The notes beneath the pieces are model-generated. The model worked only from the letters and a program-made list of their open reading frames with translations. It did not search any database and was not told where the DNA came from. A stretch of 64,000 nucleotides of DNA from Datnioides undecimradiatus. Lineage: Eukaryota > Chordata > Actinopteri > Lobotiformes > Datnioididae. The stretch covers positions 7,635,001 through 7,699,000 of the forward strand of contig WARS01000012.1 in NCBI GenBank assembly GCA_008933995.1. Direction: 5' to 3'. Made by a program: the position numbers and the translations under genes. Below, in pieces: positions 12,101 through 27,100 of this stretch. Each line of letters begins with the position of its first letter. The first letter of the stretch is position 1.

Positions 12101-15100
12101 AGAGCACAATGGGTTTTGTTTTGCAGCACAATTTCCACCTTTGTACCAGCAGTCTGCAGACGGAGCGCATGGGTAAGTCAGCAAGAACTGACAGTTTGGT
12201 GTCATTTCTGTGTCTCTTGCAGATTATTGTGTTCATGTGCTATGGCATCATGCTAAACAAGTGGGTACTGCAGACCTATCAGCCTGATTTCATGAAGAGC
12301 CCCCTGGTCTACCATCCCGGCCACCGTGCACAAGTGTGGCGCTTCTTCAGCTACATGTTCATGCACGTTGGGTACGACGTTGCCAGTTACCACATGTTGA
12401 TCTCTGCACGGTTGGCTCAGTTAAGATCTGGTTGGCTGCTGCAGATGTTGCACAGCAGTCAGAGGAACACATATCGTATGCTGTCATTTTGATCTTGTTC
12501 TCTTCCTACGCTCTCTGTCCTCAGTTTGGAGCAGCTGGGGTTCAATGCGTTGCTGCAGCTGATGATTGGGGTCCCTTTGGAGATGGTCCACGGCATCTTA
12601 CGAATAAGTCTGCTTTACATGGCAGGAGTGCTCGCTGGTGAGTCTCTTTGAAAATATTAGTATTATTATGTAAACTAGCACTTCCTAAAGTGGGAGCTTT
12701 AACATTGTTGCCTTGCATTTGTCTCACCGTACATGTTTTCCTGAATATTAAAGGAGGCAACCTTTAGATCAAACACAAAGTTTTTACATTTGCAAACACA
12801 TCAAAATGGAAGGACTAATTAATGACAATGCTGCTATGACTGGTGACACAGCAGCGCTGCTTTTAAACCAAACAAGTCAAACACATTAACAAGAAGCATA
12901 TTTAGCTTTTGCTCAGTGTTTAAATTGAATGCCATGTAAGTTAACATAAGTAACTGTTATTCAGGCCATATTATGAAACTGCTGAAATATATGTATAACT
13001 TATAATATACATCAGTTTTAGTTGTTCCATATATTCTTACAACAGGTATCTCAGTGTCATTTTTAGCTGAAAGTGTGTCTGTGTGTGTGTGGGCGATAAG
13101 TGAACTATGCAGTGAAATAACACATGCTTTAGATATTTTTAGCAAATGTTCAGATGGTTTTAGATAATCTGCAGAGCAGTATGGACAGTGCTTTCCTATT
13201 TTATAACAATGACATAAACAGAAGTGGCTGTTTATTCTCTGCACTGCCCTTTCTGTGTATTTTTGCCAGTTCACAGTTTATCTTGACTGATTTTTGTATC
13301 ATTACTTTTTGCACTTAAGCTCATATAAATGCTATGACTGTTGTTTTGTTGGTACCTTCATCAGTTATCAAGTTGCTGTATGAAAAAAATGCAAATGCAC
13401 CTACAGTGAGACTGAAATTAGCTAGCATCTTGTCCTCAAGCTGACGTCCATGAGTAGGCCTGTTTGATGGTTTGGATACATCCGACCCAGCTGGTGGCCC
13501 AGACCTTTGAAAAAAAAAAAAAAATGCAAGTCACAAAACCGAACGCAGCGGAGTGACTCACTGTGCCCAGAGGTCTGGCTGCAGCACTCAAGTCTTTGTT
13601 GACGAGAAACCTCATTAACTTTCATCCTCCTCCAAGCCAGTTTGGAGATTGGAAATTTTAAATCCACGCTGATTGCTGGATGTGGTTCCTCACTGCCGTT
13701 TTTTGCTGTTAATACGTATTTTCAGAAGTCATATCAACACAGCTGCATAAACCTCTTTCCCCTTTCATCTTCACTGGGAACAATTTCTGTCTTGGATCTC
13801 GTAAATCTCTTGCTAACCATTATTTGATTACTGTCAAGAGCTATGGCCTAATTCATATTGAGTTATATTCATTCATTTTCACTAATGTGATTTTTAGGCC
13901 CTCTTTTCTATGTGACTAAAACCCAAGTTCTTTATTTTTCTTTTCCTGTCCTCTCTGCACACACAGGAATAAAATGGAGTTAAAGCTGTTAAAACTCCTC
14001 GTGCTCTGCAAAACTCAGGCCCCTGCTCCACCATACACGCATGCATGCACACTCTTAACACTCATGAATTATTGTAGCTTTGATTTATTTTAGCAATGAT
14101 GACAGAGGGAGAGAGCAAGCGAGCGAGCACGGGACGTAGAGGAGGAAAAGTGGGTAGAGAGTAATGCAGGGGTTCTCTCTGGGGAATTAGCCTAAGTGCA
14201 GTTTGAGATGCTGTTTGGAGATTTAAGCTGCAGCTTGAATCAAAAAAGCGGGAGAAAGCAGCGAGGAGATGATGATATTTGTACCCCCAGAGCCCGGAGT
14301 AGACCTGCAGTCATTAGAATTTCTCTGCTCGAGTTACATCGCAGTGATCAAAAACTGAATTTGTGTAGCACAATCTGAAGCTGTGCGTAACTGTCTGGAT
14401 TAAAGTTTGAGTATTGCTGCATTTAAAGGCATAATACACATTTAAACACTGGAACTTATTTTATATATTTTGTTGAGTTGCTTAATTATATTGTCCCAAA
14501 AGTTTCCAACAATGTTCGGTCTTAAAAGGTAACAGTGTATTTTATTTGGTCACCTGTCACCTGTCAGTGCTGGAAACCCTGTATACCCTTTCTAGTTGCT
14601 ATAACTTCCAGGGAAACACTGGATCATAAAAAACACTCAGCCTCTGTTATTTGGTGTTGTGAGGCACACTAATAGTGATGATGACAATGTTGCTGCACGG
14701 AGACATTTTTGATTTAATGTGCATCAACATGATGAATATGGATCATTCAGATTGGTTTTTATAGCAAATGTAGCAAATTTTAGAAGCAGATGACATGTTC
14801 AGTGACATTTAGCAAATGTTGGTATGCTAAAATCCTAAACTAAGATGACAAACATAATTAACATTTTACCTGTGAAATATCAGCATGTTAACGTGGTGAA
14901 ATTAGCTCAAAGTGCTGCTGCTCACAACACAGCCTCTCACAGCACAGCCTCTCACAGCACAGCTAAGTCGTGTTGCTGAATTTGTAATCTATACTTCTTT
15001 TAACTGATGCTACATTGTAAATATATTGTAGAGATTTTATCAGCGAGTGTTTATGTTTGCAGATGTTTTGTTCTGGTTTACAATGAGGTGTTTTTTTTAG

Positions 15101-18100
15101 TTTACAGCAAACTAAATTGAAGAAATATGCTGGTATTGCAGACAGATAGGTCAATAGACATGTGAACTATAGGAACCATTTATTTGTTAATGTACCTCAC
15201 TCCATCTGCTTAATGTTTGCCAGGGTGTGTTTGTCTCCAGACCTGGGTTGTACATGTTGTTTCACTGCCTCACACAGTTTTTGCTCAGTCTTAGTAAAGT
15301 CACGATTGCTTGTGGATGTTAGAAATTGCTTTAGATTACTCAGTGAAATTCTTGGTTTATTCACCCTCCTTCCTGGGTTTTGTTGCCCATGGCTGTCTCA
15401 TGTTTATATTCATGCAGTCTTATTCTAGCTCATGAGTTCAATCATGTCGGCTGTTGCTATCAACGCTCTCACGCGTGTTGCTTGTTATTTTTGTGCGGCA
15501 GCGGAGCTTTTAGGTTATAGCTGCAATCAGTGTTGCAGGTATTGTGCCTTTATGTGTGTGTGCCCTAACACACAGCAAGGATTTCTGCACCGCAGGGCTG
15601 CTTTCAAAGCCAAAAGAGTTTTTTTCTTTTTGAAAATGCTTCAAATTCTGTAAAAGTATAAAACCATCTCACACATATCTCGCATGCATGACAAACATAT
15701 CTGTAGTCAGTATGGTAGAAATAACTGCTGTGCAAACCAAAATTTAAAAAATGGTTCACAAAGTTTTAATCTGGGTCACATGGTGTTGTAAACTCATCTG
15801 TAAAGCTTGGTTATGGCCTGAGTTTGATTGCACTGCGCTGGTCCTGCGCTGTAGTGCACGCCCTGAAAATCAAGTATGACATTGCACATTTTGTCCTTGG
15901 ATGTGTGCTGACAAAAAAAAAGACAAAAAAAGAACAATTCTGTAATTATTTCCTGACAGTGCTGTTTAGACTCTCGTCCTTGTCCTTGCTCACTTGCCAT
16001 CCTCTCAGTAATCCTTCATGACTCTGCTGCACTAACAGGAGCTGAAGAGCTCCACTTGAGTTTTCTAAATATGAACAGTCAGGATTTCAGACTGTGTCGA
16101 TGAATTTAAATGTTGAGTCTTATTCAACAGTTCAGCCCAGCTCTGGTTTCTATTTTCCCATCTACTGTCTCATTTTCCCCTACTTTCTCCTCTGGGTCTC
16201 TGTCCCTCGGGCCAACAACTCTTTCAGCTCCACATGGGCTTCAGGACATCAACAGGTGCCAGAACACCATGTTTTTTCCTCGCAGGCCTGCGTGAGCCTC
16301 AGGGTGTCTGCCTCCCCTAACACCTTCCATTTGAGACAAACGAAATCTTCCAGCAGCCTCTTGTATCAGCCAGACAGAGTCTGCAGTCTGACCGGGTACA
16401 GCTCAACTCAGATATCAGTGTGCTGATGAGCTTTTAGTGTTGACATACTACTTTTTTTTCTACTGTTTGCTGCTTGTCAAAGTCGATTCTGCGGTCATCA
16501 TTGTGACAAAACAAAAGACCTGGGGTAAAAATTTCACTCCGATTCATCAGAATTGACTCAGATACCAGTGGAAACAGAATCTGTGGCTGACTTCATGTTT
16601 AAGAAACGTGTTTAAGATCTAACATTTAACATTTTTTAATTGTGTTAGGGTGTGTCACATGTTCTGCCTTTACGTTGTTGTCTGTTATCCAGCTCTCTCT
16701 TTTCTCTTTGCTGTTATAGCAAAAAAAAAAAAGAAGTTTTTTAAAATGTCTTAATTGGATTCGTTTTTGTTTTCTTTATTTTGGTTTATTTTAATGGGGA
16801 CAGAGATGTACACTTGGAATACTCACTGAGCCGAATAATGCCACAAATCATAGGATTTAATTTGCGATGCTTATTCCCAGATGGGCTTTTAGAAAAACAA
16901 ATACATGCGTAGTGCAATAAACAGTCCAATAAAAAGGCAATAAGATACATATGCTGAAGAGAGACAACAAGTAGAAGATGAGAATGATAATAAAAGTGCC
17001 CTGAAATAATACAGTTTCATTCTCATCCCCGGGCTACATGCCTGAATCTACCTCAGATCATACCTGATTCAACTTAAAGGAACATTCACTGTACTTAAGT
17101 GCAATTTTGTGATTTTTGCCTATTTTGCCAATAATGTTGCTGTATTTTGTTGCATTTTTATTTCACTTAATGTATTTAATAGCTGTAGTTTTTCAGATTC
17201 CAATTTTACATACATCATATAGTGATATATGATTAAAAAGGTCCCCTTTTAGATGCTGGAAGCTGAAAATAGTTTTTTCATTTTTGAATATTTTCTTCAC
17301 TGTGTCACCAAGCACCTTAAGAGCAGGTGGATCGGCTCACCAGCCTATGGCGGAGCCTGTGGTTTGAATTATGCAGGAAGAGTTTCTCCTCCTCTGTGTT
17401 AACTGTAATAAACCAGCCAGAGAGTGTTAGAACACACTGCGCTAACGCTGCTTATTGGTGTCCTCAGTCGAGAGGAGCGAGAGAGAGAGGAGGAGACGTG
17501 GTCTGATGTCATTTGCGGCCTGTTAGGAAATTGTAATGCAAATGTGATAAATGACTGCATGTCACTCTAACCTCATTGTTGCAAGCCAGATGATGTTGCC
17601 ATTACCTAAAAGCGCCATGCCAGTTACATGTAATGTTTAATCCTCCAGCAGCTGATGAATGTTGTGGTGATATCAGGCGGGATGGCGGCGGTGTCAATTC
17701 TCTGGCACTGCCCTGAGACTCGCTCCTGCGCTGGTCCTAATTCAGCCTGGTGATTGTTTCTGCATTATTTCACGCTAATAAAAGCCTATTCCGTTCCTAA
17801 ATGACTGGACGTCTTCGGGCTTGTTTGGGCCGTGTTGTACCACCGTTTCCAGGTTACATAACTGATTGATGCTATTTAAAAGCGCACTGCACATATTTAG
17901 GCGGGGTAAATATGATTATATATCCTGCCAGTGAAGAGAGGGCTTTGGTGCGTGGCCAAGATTGACTTTGTCCGTCATCCATTTTGCTGATGTTTGATGT
18001 TTGGTTGACGCAGACAAGCTGTGAGTTATTATATCCCATGGAAACCCCAAAAGAATAGAAATACAGCTTTGGGATTCAAGCAGGTGAATAAAATTGAGTA

Positions 18101-21100
18101 ACCAAATAAAATGAAAATAGAAATGTACTTATTTTAGATTTCAAATTTAGTTTGTCTTTACAGGATTTATTCAATTTTGTTCCCTGTTCATTTGTCTGTG
18201 TGATAAAGAACCTTTCAAAATACACTTAAATTTTTAAAAAAACCTTTATTTTCAGACTTGATTTAAAATACACCATATTTATTTTTGATGTTGGAGAAAC
18301 GACTGATTGACCAAACAAATCTTGTCTCAAAGTCCACTTATTATCTTTCATCCTCCGACTGCAGTCAAGGTCTTTCCATGTCCAAAGATTAGGAAAGCCT
18401 TAGAAATGCATGTTGATTGAAGAGGTTTTGTTAGATTACTTTAAGAATAAAAAACAGATTGACATTTTTAGCAGCAGAAACAATTTCCTCTAGAATCGTT
18501 CAACCATAAACATATATTTGGGGGATTCTGAGGGGTGTGGGTGGGAGTCTTTATATAGGGCAAAGTTGACTCCCATATGCCAATGCTGCCACGTTTACTC
18601 TGCGTTAGCACCCAGACTCAGTTAATGAGGGGAGAAGAAAGACAAGATGGGGCAGAACAGACAACGGAGGGCTGGATAAATAACTCTCATTGCCACAGGG
18701 GTGTGACTCTGTCTCTGACAATCCCACTCTGCTTTTGACTCACATCACTGGTGTGGAGATATTTAACAAAGTGCTGATTTGATTGGCTCAAGATGAATCT
18801 GGGAGGTTTTGTGGTGAGCAGGAGGCAGTTTAAGGACTGTGAGTCTTTGTGTTGCTATTGACAGACGAATGCCAATTATTTCTTGCTTGCTCTCACTTTA
18901 AAGGCCTGTTGGTGGAGTGCGTGGCTGTGCATCACAGTCCGTGCACAAGGTCAGCTTTCTGTCTTTTTCACTAACTTTAGCCGCAGAGTGCTTTTTGCAG
19001 ACAAACTGTGGCGTTGCGTATCGCACTGAAGAGTCTGGTCCTTTCTGATGTGCTCCCCCGGTGCTGAGCTGAACTGAGAAGGCAGGGTGACCTTGGTGCG
19101 TTGCAGAGGCTGCCAGCGTGATTATGGTAATTCCCAACCCCCCCATTCCACCCCACAGTCAACTCTTCCTAGGTGACACCAAGCTCACTTCCTCTACAAC
19201 CACCCCCTGCAGCCTTGCTGATAACAACACCGAGGACGATGAATATTTCTACTGTAATACAGCCTAATTGAAGGTAGCCCATTTGTGTGGATCAAGCCCA
19301 CCGTGTTTATGGGCTTTCATTTGAATCTTCTGTGTGAAGCCAATCCAGGACAGCAATATACGTCAGGCACTCGAGTTGAGGACGAGGCTGTTTCTCTGCT
19401 CAGTTTATATTACGTTTGCATTGATGGTTAGTTTCAAGGTCCTCTCTGAAGAAGCACATCATCCTCGATGTGCCTTTCTAACCTTGAGCACAGGAAGTGA
19501 TTTCATGCTCTTTTTCATTGAAGAATTTCAGTAATTTCCATCCAAGGTCAGCCATTGTGCTGGTTAGCTGAAAAGCAGTCGTGAGTGATGACCGCCTCGG
19601 TCGTGACAAGAATTTATTTTTTTGTATTACAGCTCCTCTTATGGCATATACAACTTCAGCAGCATTAGGCCTTGTGGACGCACACTCACTAATCTCTAAA
19701 TTTCGTCTCTTTGCCTCTTCAGTTACAGACATGCTCATATGCCCACACACACATTCCCCTCAGATCAGATATGATTATACTCTTCCACTAACGCTTGGTG
19801 CTGAGTTTCCTCTCAGCAGCTCTGAGAATGTGACTTGTGCAAACTATTGATTTTTCCTGATGCCCCCCTGGACTCTGGGGGAGTATAAATATTATCATAT
19901 TTTTCTCAATGTGGCAAATTTGGACATGGTTGAAATTGAAACTGTTAGAATAAACAGAATCAGTCTCTAAGAAAAACATGGGCAAGGTGTGTTTACAGTG
20001 GCCATGTTGGCAAACAGTGAAATGAATGAATCGTATCCACTCCTCCAGGCCAGAGTTTGGCATTGATGGTGATGGAGCTGCTGTTTTTGTGTTTTGGGGG
20101 GGGCGGAGTGATTTTTTTGTATACGAGAGAGGTCCTGATTTTACATTGTGTTTCGACTCCAGATGCTTGTTTCCCTTTTTGAAGTCATTCGTCTAATGAT
20201 CTGCTTTGACTGCAGTGCGGGAGCGCAGGTGAGCGGTGTTTTGTCACTTTGAAGGTGCTGACAGTTTGGATGCTCCTCAGCAGCTTGACACTGCAGATGA
20301 GTTAACTTTGCAGACTCCGTCGTTCCCTTCACATCATCTTAAGGGGTTTCTTCCCTCCCTCCTACGCTCAGCCAGGGCACGAGAAGATGGATGCAGATGT
20401 TAGATTGGATGAGGACTGATTGTGAGTCATGCTGCTCCACTTTAAGGAAAGCATCAATGTCAGAGATGATATTTCCCTTATCTCTTTCTGTCTGCATGAC
20501 ACAGGAGCCCATCTCCTTCCCAGGTGGAAAATATCTTTAATAGAGCTCCACCATTCTGACAGCACTATCATGGTTGAAATGAGGCTTTGAAATGGACACC
20601 ACTCTATTAAATGACATTTGAAGCTATGAGCTTTTCAAATAGAATGAAAAGTAGACAAAAGACTGTGTGACAGATGGTCTGCCTCCAGTTGAGTCACCCT
20701 GACATTTCCTTATTTCTACTTCACCTGCCAAACTGTGTCAGCTCCCTTGTAACTTGCTTTCCAAAATCAAATAATATCCCCCTTAATGATGCATGAAGCA
20801 AGTGCTAAAACAATGAATCCATTAGTCTGTTGCTAAACAACAGTTGTTTTGAAATCAGGACATTGTTGAAGTCATTTATTTGGCAAAAAACAACAAATAA
20901 TTGATGGCTGTGCCAATATGCAACTGATATTAGATTATTGTAGATGTATAGATTGGCTGATAATTAACAAGAAATGTTTCACCTTCACATTGTTTGAACC
21001 AGATTCTCCTGCAGCTACAAAATTTCTCACTGAGATCAGGCTACTGTCACAATTTTTTGAAGGGGATTCTTTAAAAAGCTTCATTGATGTTGTGCATTTA

Positions 21101-24100
21101 TTACAAAACTGACAGACAACTTTTAAATATCACTATCAGCCTCAGAAGGCCAGTACAGATCAGGCTACAAATGCCATTCTTTACAATACTGCCTGACATG
21201 TAACACACCACATGATTAATCATTTCCTTTCAAAATGATTTGGAATTGCACCCCTACATAGAGCAACATAACTCTGATGCTGCACATCACACAGATTAGA
21301 AACACGGTTATATTGATAGACATGTTAATAGCAGTTATGAACTCCAACATGTCTAACACTGATATCAACCTGAGCAGACGTGGTTGAACAAAATGATCCA
21401 CAAATCAGAGTGTGACTGACGATCATTTTGGTCTGTTGCTTTGTGTATTTTGAGCGAGATAATAATAAAAGCAGAGGCACAAACTGCTCCATCATGTGCA
21501 GCTAACTTTAAGAAAGCAGAGCCCTCGTTGTCCTCTTCTAATTTAGCAGCAGAAGATTTAAAAAACGGCAAACTTGTGCAGAGAGAGCAAAAAACCCTGT
21601 GGTTCTGACTGCGTGACTGCACTCTTCGTGTGTCTCCTGTATCGCCGTTCTTCATGCGTTCACTCTCTCCACTGGTCTCCCACTCTTCTTGTTTGTGCTT
21701 AGTAAATAAATCTGATCAGGCATTTCCTCAGTTTATTAGCCAACAGAGGCAGCCCTGTGACTACAGGAGTGCTGACTGCAGCACATCTCTGTGCAGGGCC
21801 ACAAGATTTAATGCATACAGGATAGATCTGTCTGAGGCAAGCACGCACAAACAGAGCAACCCCAATCTAAAAGGCAACAATCCCACAGCATCAACGGGCA
21901 GAGCTTACCCTTGCTGATACACTCCTGTGAGGTTTCTACAAAAACACTTTACTAGTTTATGAAAGGTGACAGGTTTAAATTGGTACTCCAAAAACTATCT
22001 TGCATTCCTTATAATTAAACATGACAAAATACATTTGTTTGTACCATTATAGTGAGTAAATGAATGACAGCATAGTGCTGGGTTGCCAGATTTGCTTGCA
22101 CTCAATACTGACTAAATCACCTGAATAAATAAACACACATTGTCCTTTAATTGTCCTCTCCTGAGTAATTTATTGGCTGACCAACCAAGAAATGCAGCTC
22201 AATGCATATTTATGTTCTCAGACATACCTTAGGTCCTCAGAAAGGTTTGCAGACATCTTTACAAAGTCAGAGTTAGATGCTATGTTTAACTCTGTAGATT
22301 ACATTAATGGTGTGACTCCTGACTTGTGTCTGTAAAGGTGTTAACTTGGTATTTGTGCTCCAAAGCCCCAATTCATAATTTTATTTTAACGATGGTCAGA
22401 TGGCCATAGAATGATATGAATGAGGTCACTCATCGTAACAAACAGAGAGCTATCACCTGACTCTGCAGTTCTGCTCAGCTCTCTGGAGATTTATAGCATC
22501 TTCCATAACACTGTTTTGGTTTTCTGGCCACAACTTTCCTGTTTTGGTTCAGCCTCGCTGCTCTTTGTCTGTGTTGTTTACAGACGCAGCAGGCAAAAAA
22601 ATGGCAAAAATAAACCCACTGCAGCCTGCCTGTCCAGCAAATGATAGACAGACAAAGTTTACAATTCACTGGTGAACATAGTGAAGCGTTCACAAGCTGA
22701 GGAGCCAAATATTTACATCAAAAGTTGATGAAGACCAAACAGATATTAAAAACAAAGACAGTGAATACTGGATTTACATCTGCTCGTAGCACTCAAATTG
22801 AATACTGTGTTTCTCTTATTTTGTTGTTGAATACATACACAGAGGAAATCTATATGTACACAGGAATGTTTTGTGTTTGATAACGGCTAATCCTCAAACC
22901 CTTTTTAGATACCTTTAAATATTTATTCCATAAACTTTGATCATTACAAAACTACTACAGCCACACGTATGTATAGTCAGACAGTAATCACAATGGATAG
23001 CTACAAAGCAGACTGTGAAAGGCGCCAGGTTTGAACGTGTTTGTCAGAGGCATATTTTCCAGAGATTAGAGGATTTTTTTATTGCAACATTTACTCTGGA
23101 GCAGCCTCCACTGGAGTGGCTACAGAGAGACGCAGCCTCAGGCACTGTCAAACCCTGGACTTGGATCAGCTTACCATCCCTTGTCTGCACCTCTATCCTG
23201 GAGAGACTGAACAATACAAAGTTGACCCATAGCTTAAGGGCAGCCTGGAGAAACCGTAATGGTGTTGCAAGTATAGTTTGACAGAGGCTCAGTTCTCTAA
23301 ACTGCAGTGGGGATTATACTGCAGTGGATGGAGTATTGCCCCGAGTGTCTTTTTGACTTTTACTCTATACAAACTACATCATTTTTACAGTCTACTACTC
23401 TGCAGCGTACTTATGGATGTTGCAAGCTCACAAAAAGATTTGAGGATGTTGATGATCACTTCTGGATGGTAACAATAAATAATCTGTCCGTGAGATGGAA
23501 TGTGTCAACTTGCTGCTGAAATAATCGTACACCTCACGTCTCAGCTCCTGCTGAGTGCGAGAATCCTAAATCTTAAATCCCCTCTAAGCAGGAGAGCCCA
23601 CATGACAGGCCTGTTTAATATTCATACTGTATTCGGGAGCCTCTCACCAAAGCGGAGCGAGCAGGAGGAGAGAGCAGTTTGTTTCCTCCCTGTGGAGCTC
23701 GTTTCTTCCTCTGAGCCGGAGGTCTCAGGTTCTCTTCTCTTCTTCTCTTCACCCACAGATGGTGGTGTCACATCCCTGACAAGTGTCTCCTACAAGAGGT
23801 GGTGTGGACTGGTGTTAGCTATCATGTTAGAAACCAAACCACCCACTTCACTTCTCCTAAAGCTGCTCTATGCAATAGTTCTTTGATATAAACATTGGAT
23901 CAGAAGTCTATGTGGAACATGAAGGGGGTGGCTGGTGTCGAACTTGCAGACGATATCCCCCGAGCCTGCAGTCCCCATCGGCTATAACTTATTGTTTTGG
24001 ATTAATGACCCACTACTTTTCTGTTTTGATTCATTTCCCCTGCTCTCACAGCTGACAGAAAGCTGTTTTCAATGAAAAAGGAGTTTTGGGAGGAAAAAAA

Positions 24101-27100
24101 AGCTAAAAGAGGAGTGAATGCTGGACTTAAGTTAATCCAAAACGCAGCTCCAAATTCTGATTATGAGGAAAGAAGGAAAAAGGATAAAAGATTAATATTC
24201 TTATCACTTTGCTCATATAGTAAAATAAATAAGTTTGTATCACTTAATTGTACTGAATCTTTAAGAGGAGCAAAAAGCCTAAATTTAACCAAAATCACAT
24301 TACCAAAGCTAAAACTCCTCACACATCTCTCATGTCATCCCATCAATATTTCATTAATATTTCTCCCAGCTCGACTGCACTGAAGTCATAAATGAACTAC
24401 AAAAAAAAAGTTGTGTAGCTCCAGAAAAAGACTAAAAGAGAAACTCAGATGTTGATGCTGCTGAAGTTGCTCCAATTCAATTTTTCCTTTACTTTGAAGA
24501 GATCAGAGACCACATACTGTATGCTACACTGTGTAATTGCAATTTTGTGGAACTCCTAAAATTGGGGCACTGTGAATCTCCTCAAATCTTTAGCTGAAGC
24601 GCCAACCTTCAGATGCCCCATAAATCCACGTAAAATAGCCCACAGGTGCCGGAGCGAGGAGAGATGAATGACTCTGGAACGTGCTCTGATTACCATCTGT
24701 CTTTCCACGATCATCACTGCCACCACGGGCTGACAAGGCGTTCTTTAAGACGATGTTTACTCGGCACGGCCCTGCGACACACGCGCACACACACACAGAC
24801 TGTGAATGTTGCAACATGCATTATAGATCTGAGATCACAACTCCAGCAAACCCCAACTGTGATTAAAAAGAGGCTGTTTTGTTTTATCAGCCCTCTCCGC
24901 TTCCCTTATCAGCTCATTTGCATAATTAACAGTGTCTGACGCTGTCCTCGCGAGCAACTGCCACTGTGATTTCTCCTGCTTGGGATTCTGTCCTACTTCA
25001 CAGTGACTGCAGCCCTCAGTGCAGCGGCAGGTGGACTGTGCTGCATTCAGGATGATATCCTCACACACCTTTAAAAGCACTGAGACTATTAAAAGCAGTT
25101 GCTGGCTACATACAGTACTCCCCATTTGTTTGTGTTTTTCCTTCTTCTCATCACACCCATCACAACAGTGGAGGAAAGCACCTGTTCACCACACTTCATC
25201 CACCAGCTTGATGGTGATCCAGCTGACGTTTGCAGCTGGCTTCTATGTGGCCTATAGATATATATCTAATAAAATAATAATATTATTATCCTTTTAAAAA
25301 TACTACTCACAGAATATAAAGTGTACAATATTTCAAAGTTCTTTTCAGAATAATGGAAAGTACAGTATTTCATTTTAAACAAGCTGAATGACAGATGTAC
25401 TGATTGTCAGTACAAAGCAAGAACCTCTGTGTTCTGTAAGCTTGACGTTTCACAAAACACAGTATCCTCAAATTGATTTCATCTCTTAATATTTACAGAA
25501 AGACCCTGTGAGTCAACTGCAGATTTACTTTGAAATGAAGTTTATACCTTTATTCCCATCGATGGGTTAAATACTTAAACACAGTGAGAGTAAATATCTG
25601 GTTTTGCTGTCAGCCCATGAAACTCAAACTCACTGAAGCTTCATTGTAGACCTGCCTTTCTGCACTGACAGCCAGTATTCACACCTGATTAAATCTAAGT
25701 TAGAGGAGGAAAAAGTTCTTCAGCAATGGAAAAGAATTCAAGTTTGAATGGTTTCAATAGTAAATGCGCACATAATGCAAAGGTTTATACGATTCTGAAT
25801 ATATATGAAAAATCCTTTAAAAACCAATGGTTCTCAAGAATTAAGCAGAATTTTTATTCATGGTATAAATAGCCTCAATAACTATATAGAAGCTTCATCA
25901 TGTAATTATAATATTTATTGTATATCAGGCAAGGCTTAGACTTGGCCAGTATACTGCATATGAGATATGATAATCATATCATAGCAGACTGTTTAAGCAG
26001 TAAATGTCTAAAAATTAAAAACCTCTTTATGATTTTATTTTTACAGGAAATGATTCAAAACAAGTGATGTCAATCCAACTTTGACTTTGAAATCTTACTG
26101 CCAATAAAACTTCAGAAAACAGACATCAGGTATTTTTCCAAACATTTGTTAGGTTTTTATTTTTTCCACCATCTCCCTGACAGATTGATGTTTAAAGAGT
26201 CTTTTCACAGCTACCTGCCACCCACACAGGTGTTCTCGCTTTACCTGATTAGACCTTTTCTCAACACTGTGTGGGCGGGTACAGACTCTGCTTGATTGAC
26301 AGCTCCCTCAGTCTCTCGTTATGGCTTTGTTGCACCTGTCAGGGCGGGACATCGTTATCGTTAATTGTTATTAGTCTGCACAGTACGGTGACATCACATC
26401 ATTTAAAATGCCGCTCTGCCCAACTTTAGCCTGACTGAAAACACCTGTGTGTGAGTGCTCACACTGAAAAAGTGAATTATTTGTAGTATTCATTTACACA
26501 ACTTCAACAAACAACTGCTTGAAAACTTTGAGTTCTTTATAAATAACATTATTGAGAATTTACAGGTACTTATAATATGCGTCAGTCACCTTTCAGTGTC
26601 ATCATGTTCATGCCTTTGTCGCTGCCACGAGCACCACTGCACTTTTTATATAACCATTTATTATTTGGCTTCAGTCCATACCTTCATAACCCAGATTACA
26701 TTTTGCTCATGAATATAACACGAAGCATCTTCAGAGCGCACTAATTGGAAATTACCCTCTTCGGCAGGGTTCACCTGTGTTCTCCCGGCCCTCCTCTGAT
26801 CACAGATCATTTTGAGATGGACTTTTTTCATCCAACAAAAATCCAATTAGGAAATGTTCATTTTCCCATTCTTCACCATTTTAATATAATAAGTTATCTG
26901 CAATTTTTAACATAATGCTTACTTGGAGGAAAAGCCTCAGCAAAACACAGAACAAGTGTGTTGTATACGCGTGTGAGAGTGTGTGTCGTGTAAAATAGAA
27001 GGGCACCTGAAGGTCGGCTGATGTAGCACAGCCCCTGTGAACAGTTTTACTCTCAGATATTTAAAAAATGCTCAGAGGAAGGTGACTTGTGCTGCTGCGT

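Noticed and set aside
23015-23520. Cluster of plus-strand frames suggesting a processed pseudogene
   Set aside because: Frames switch without a consistent protein, and no poly(A) tail or family similarity is visible.
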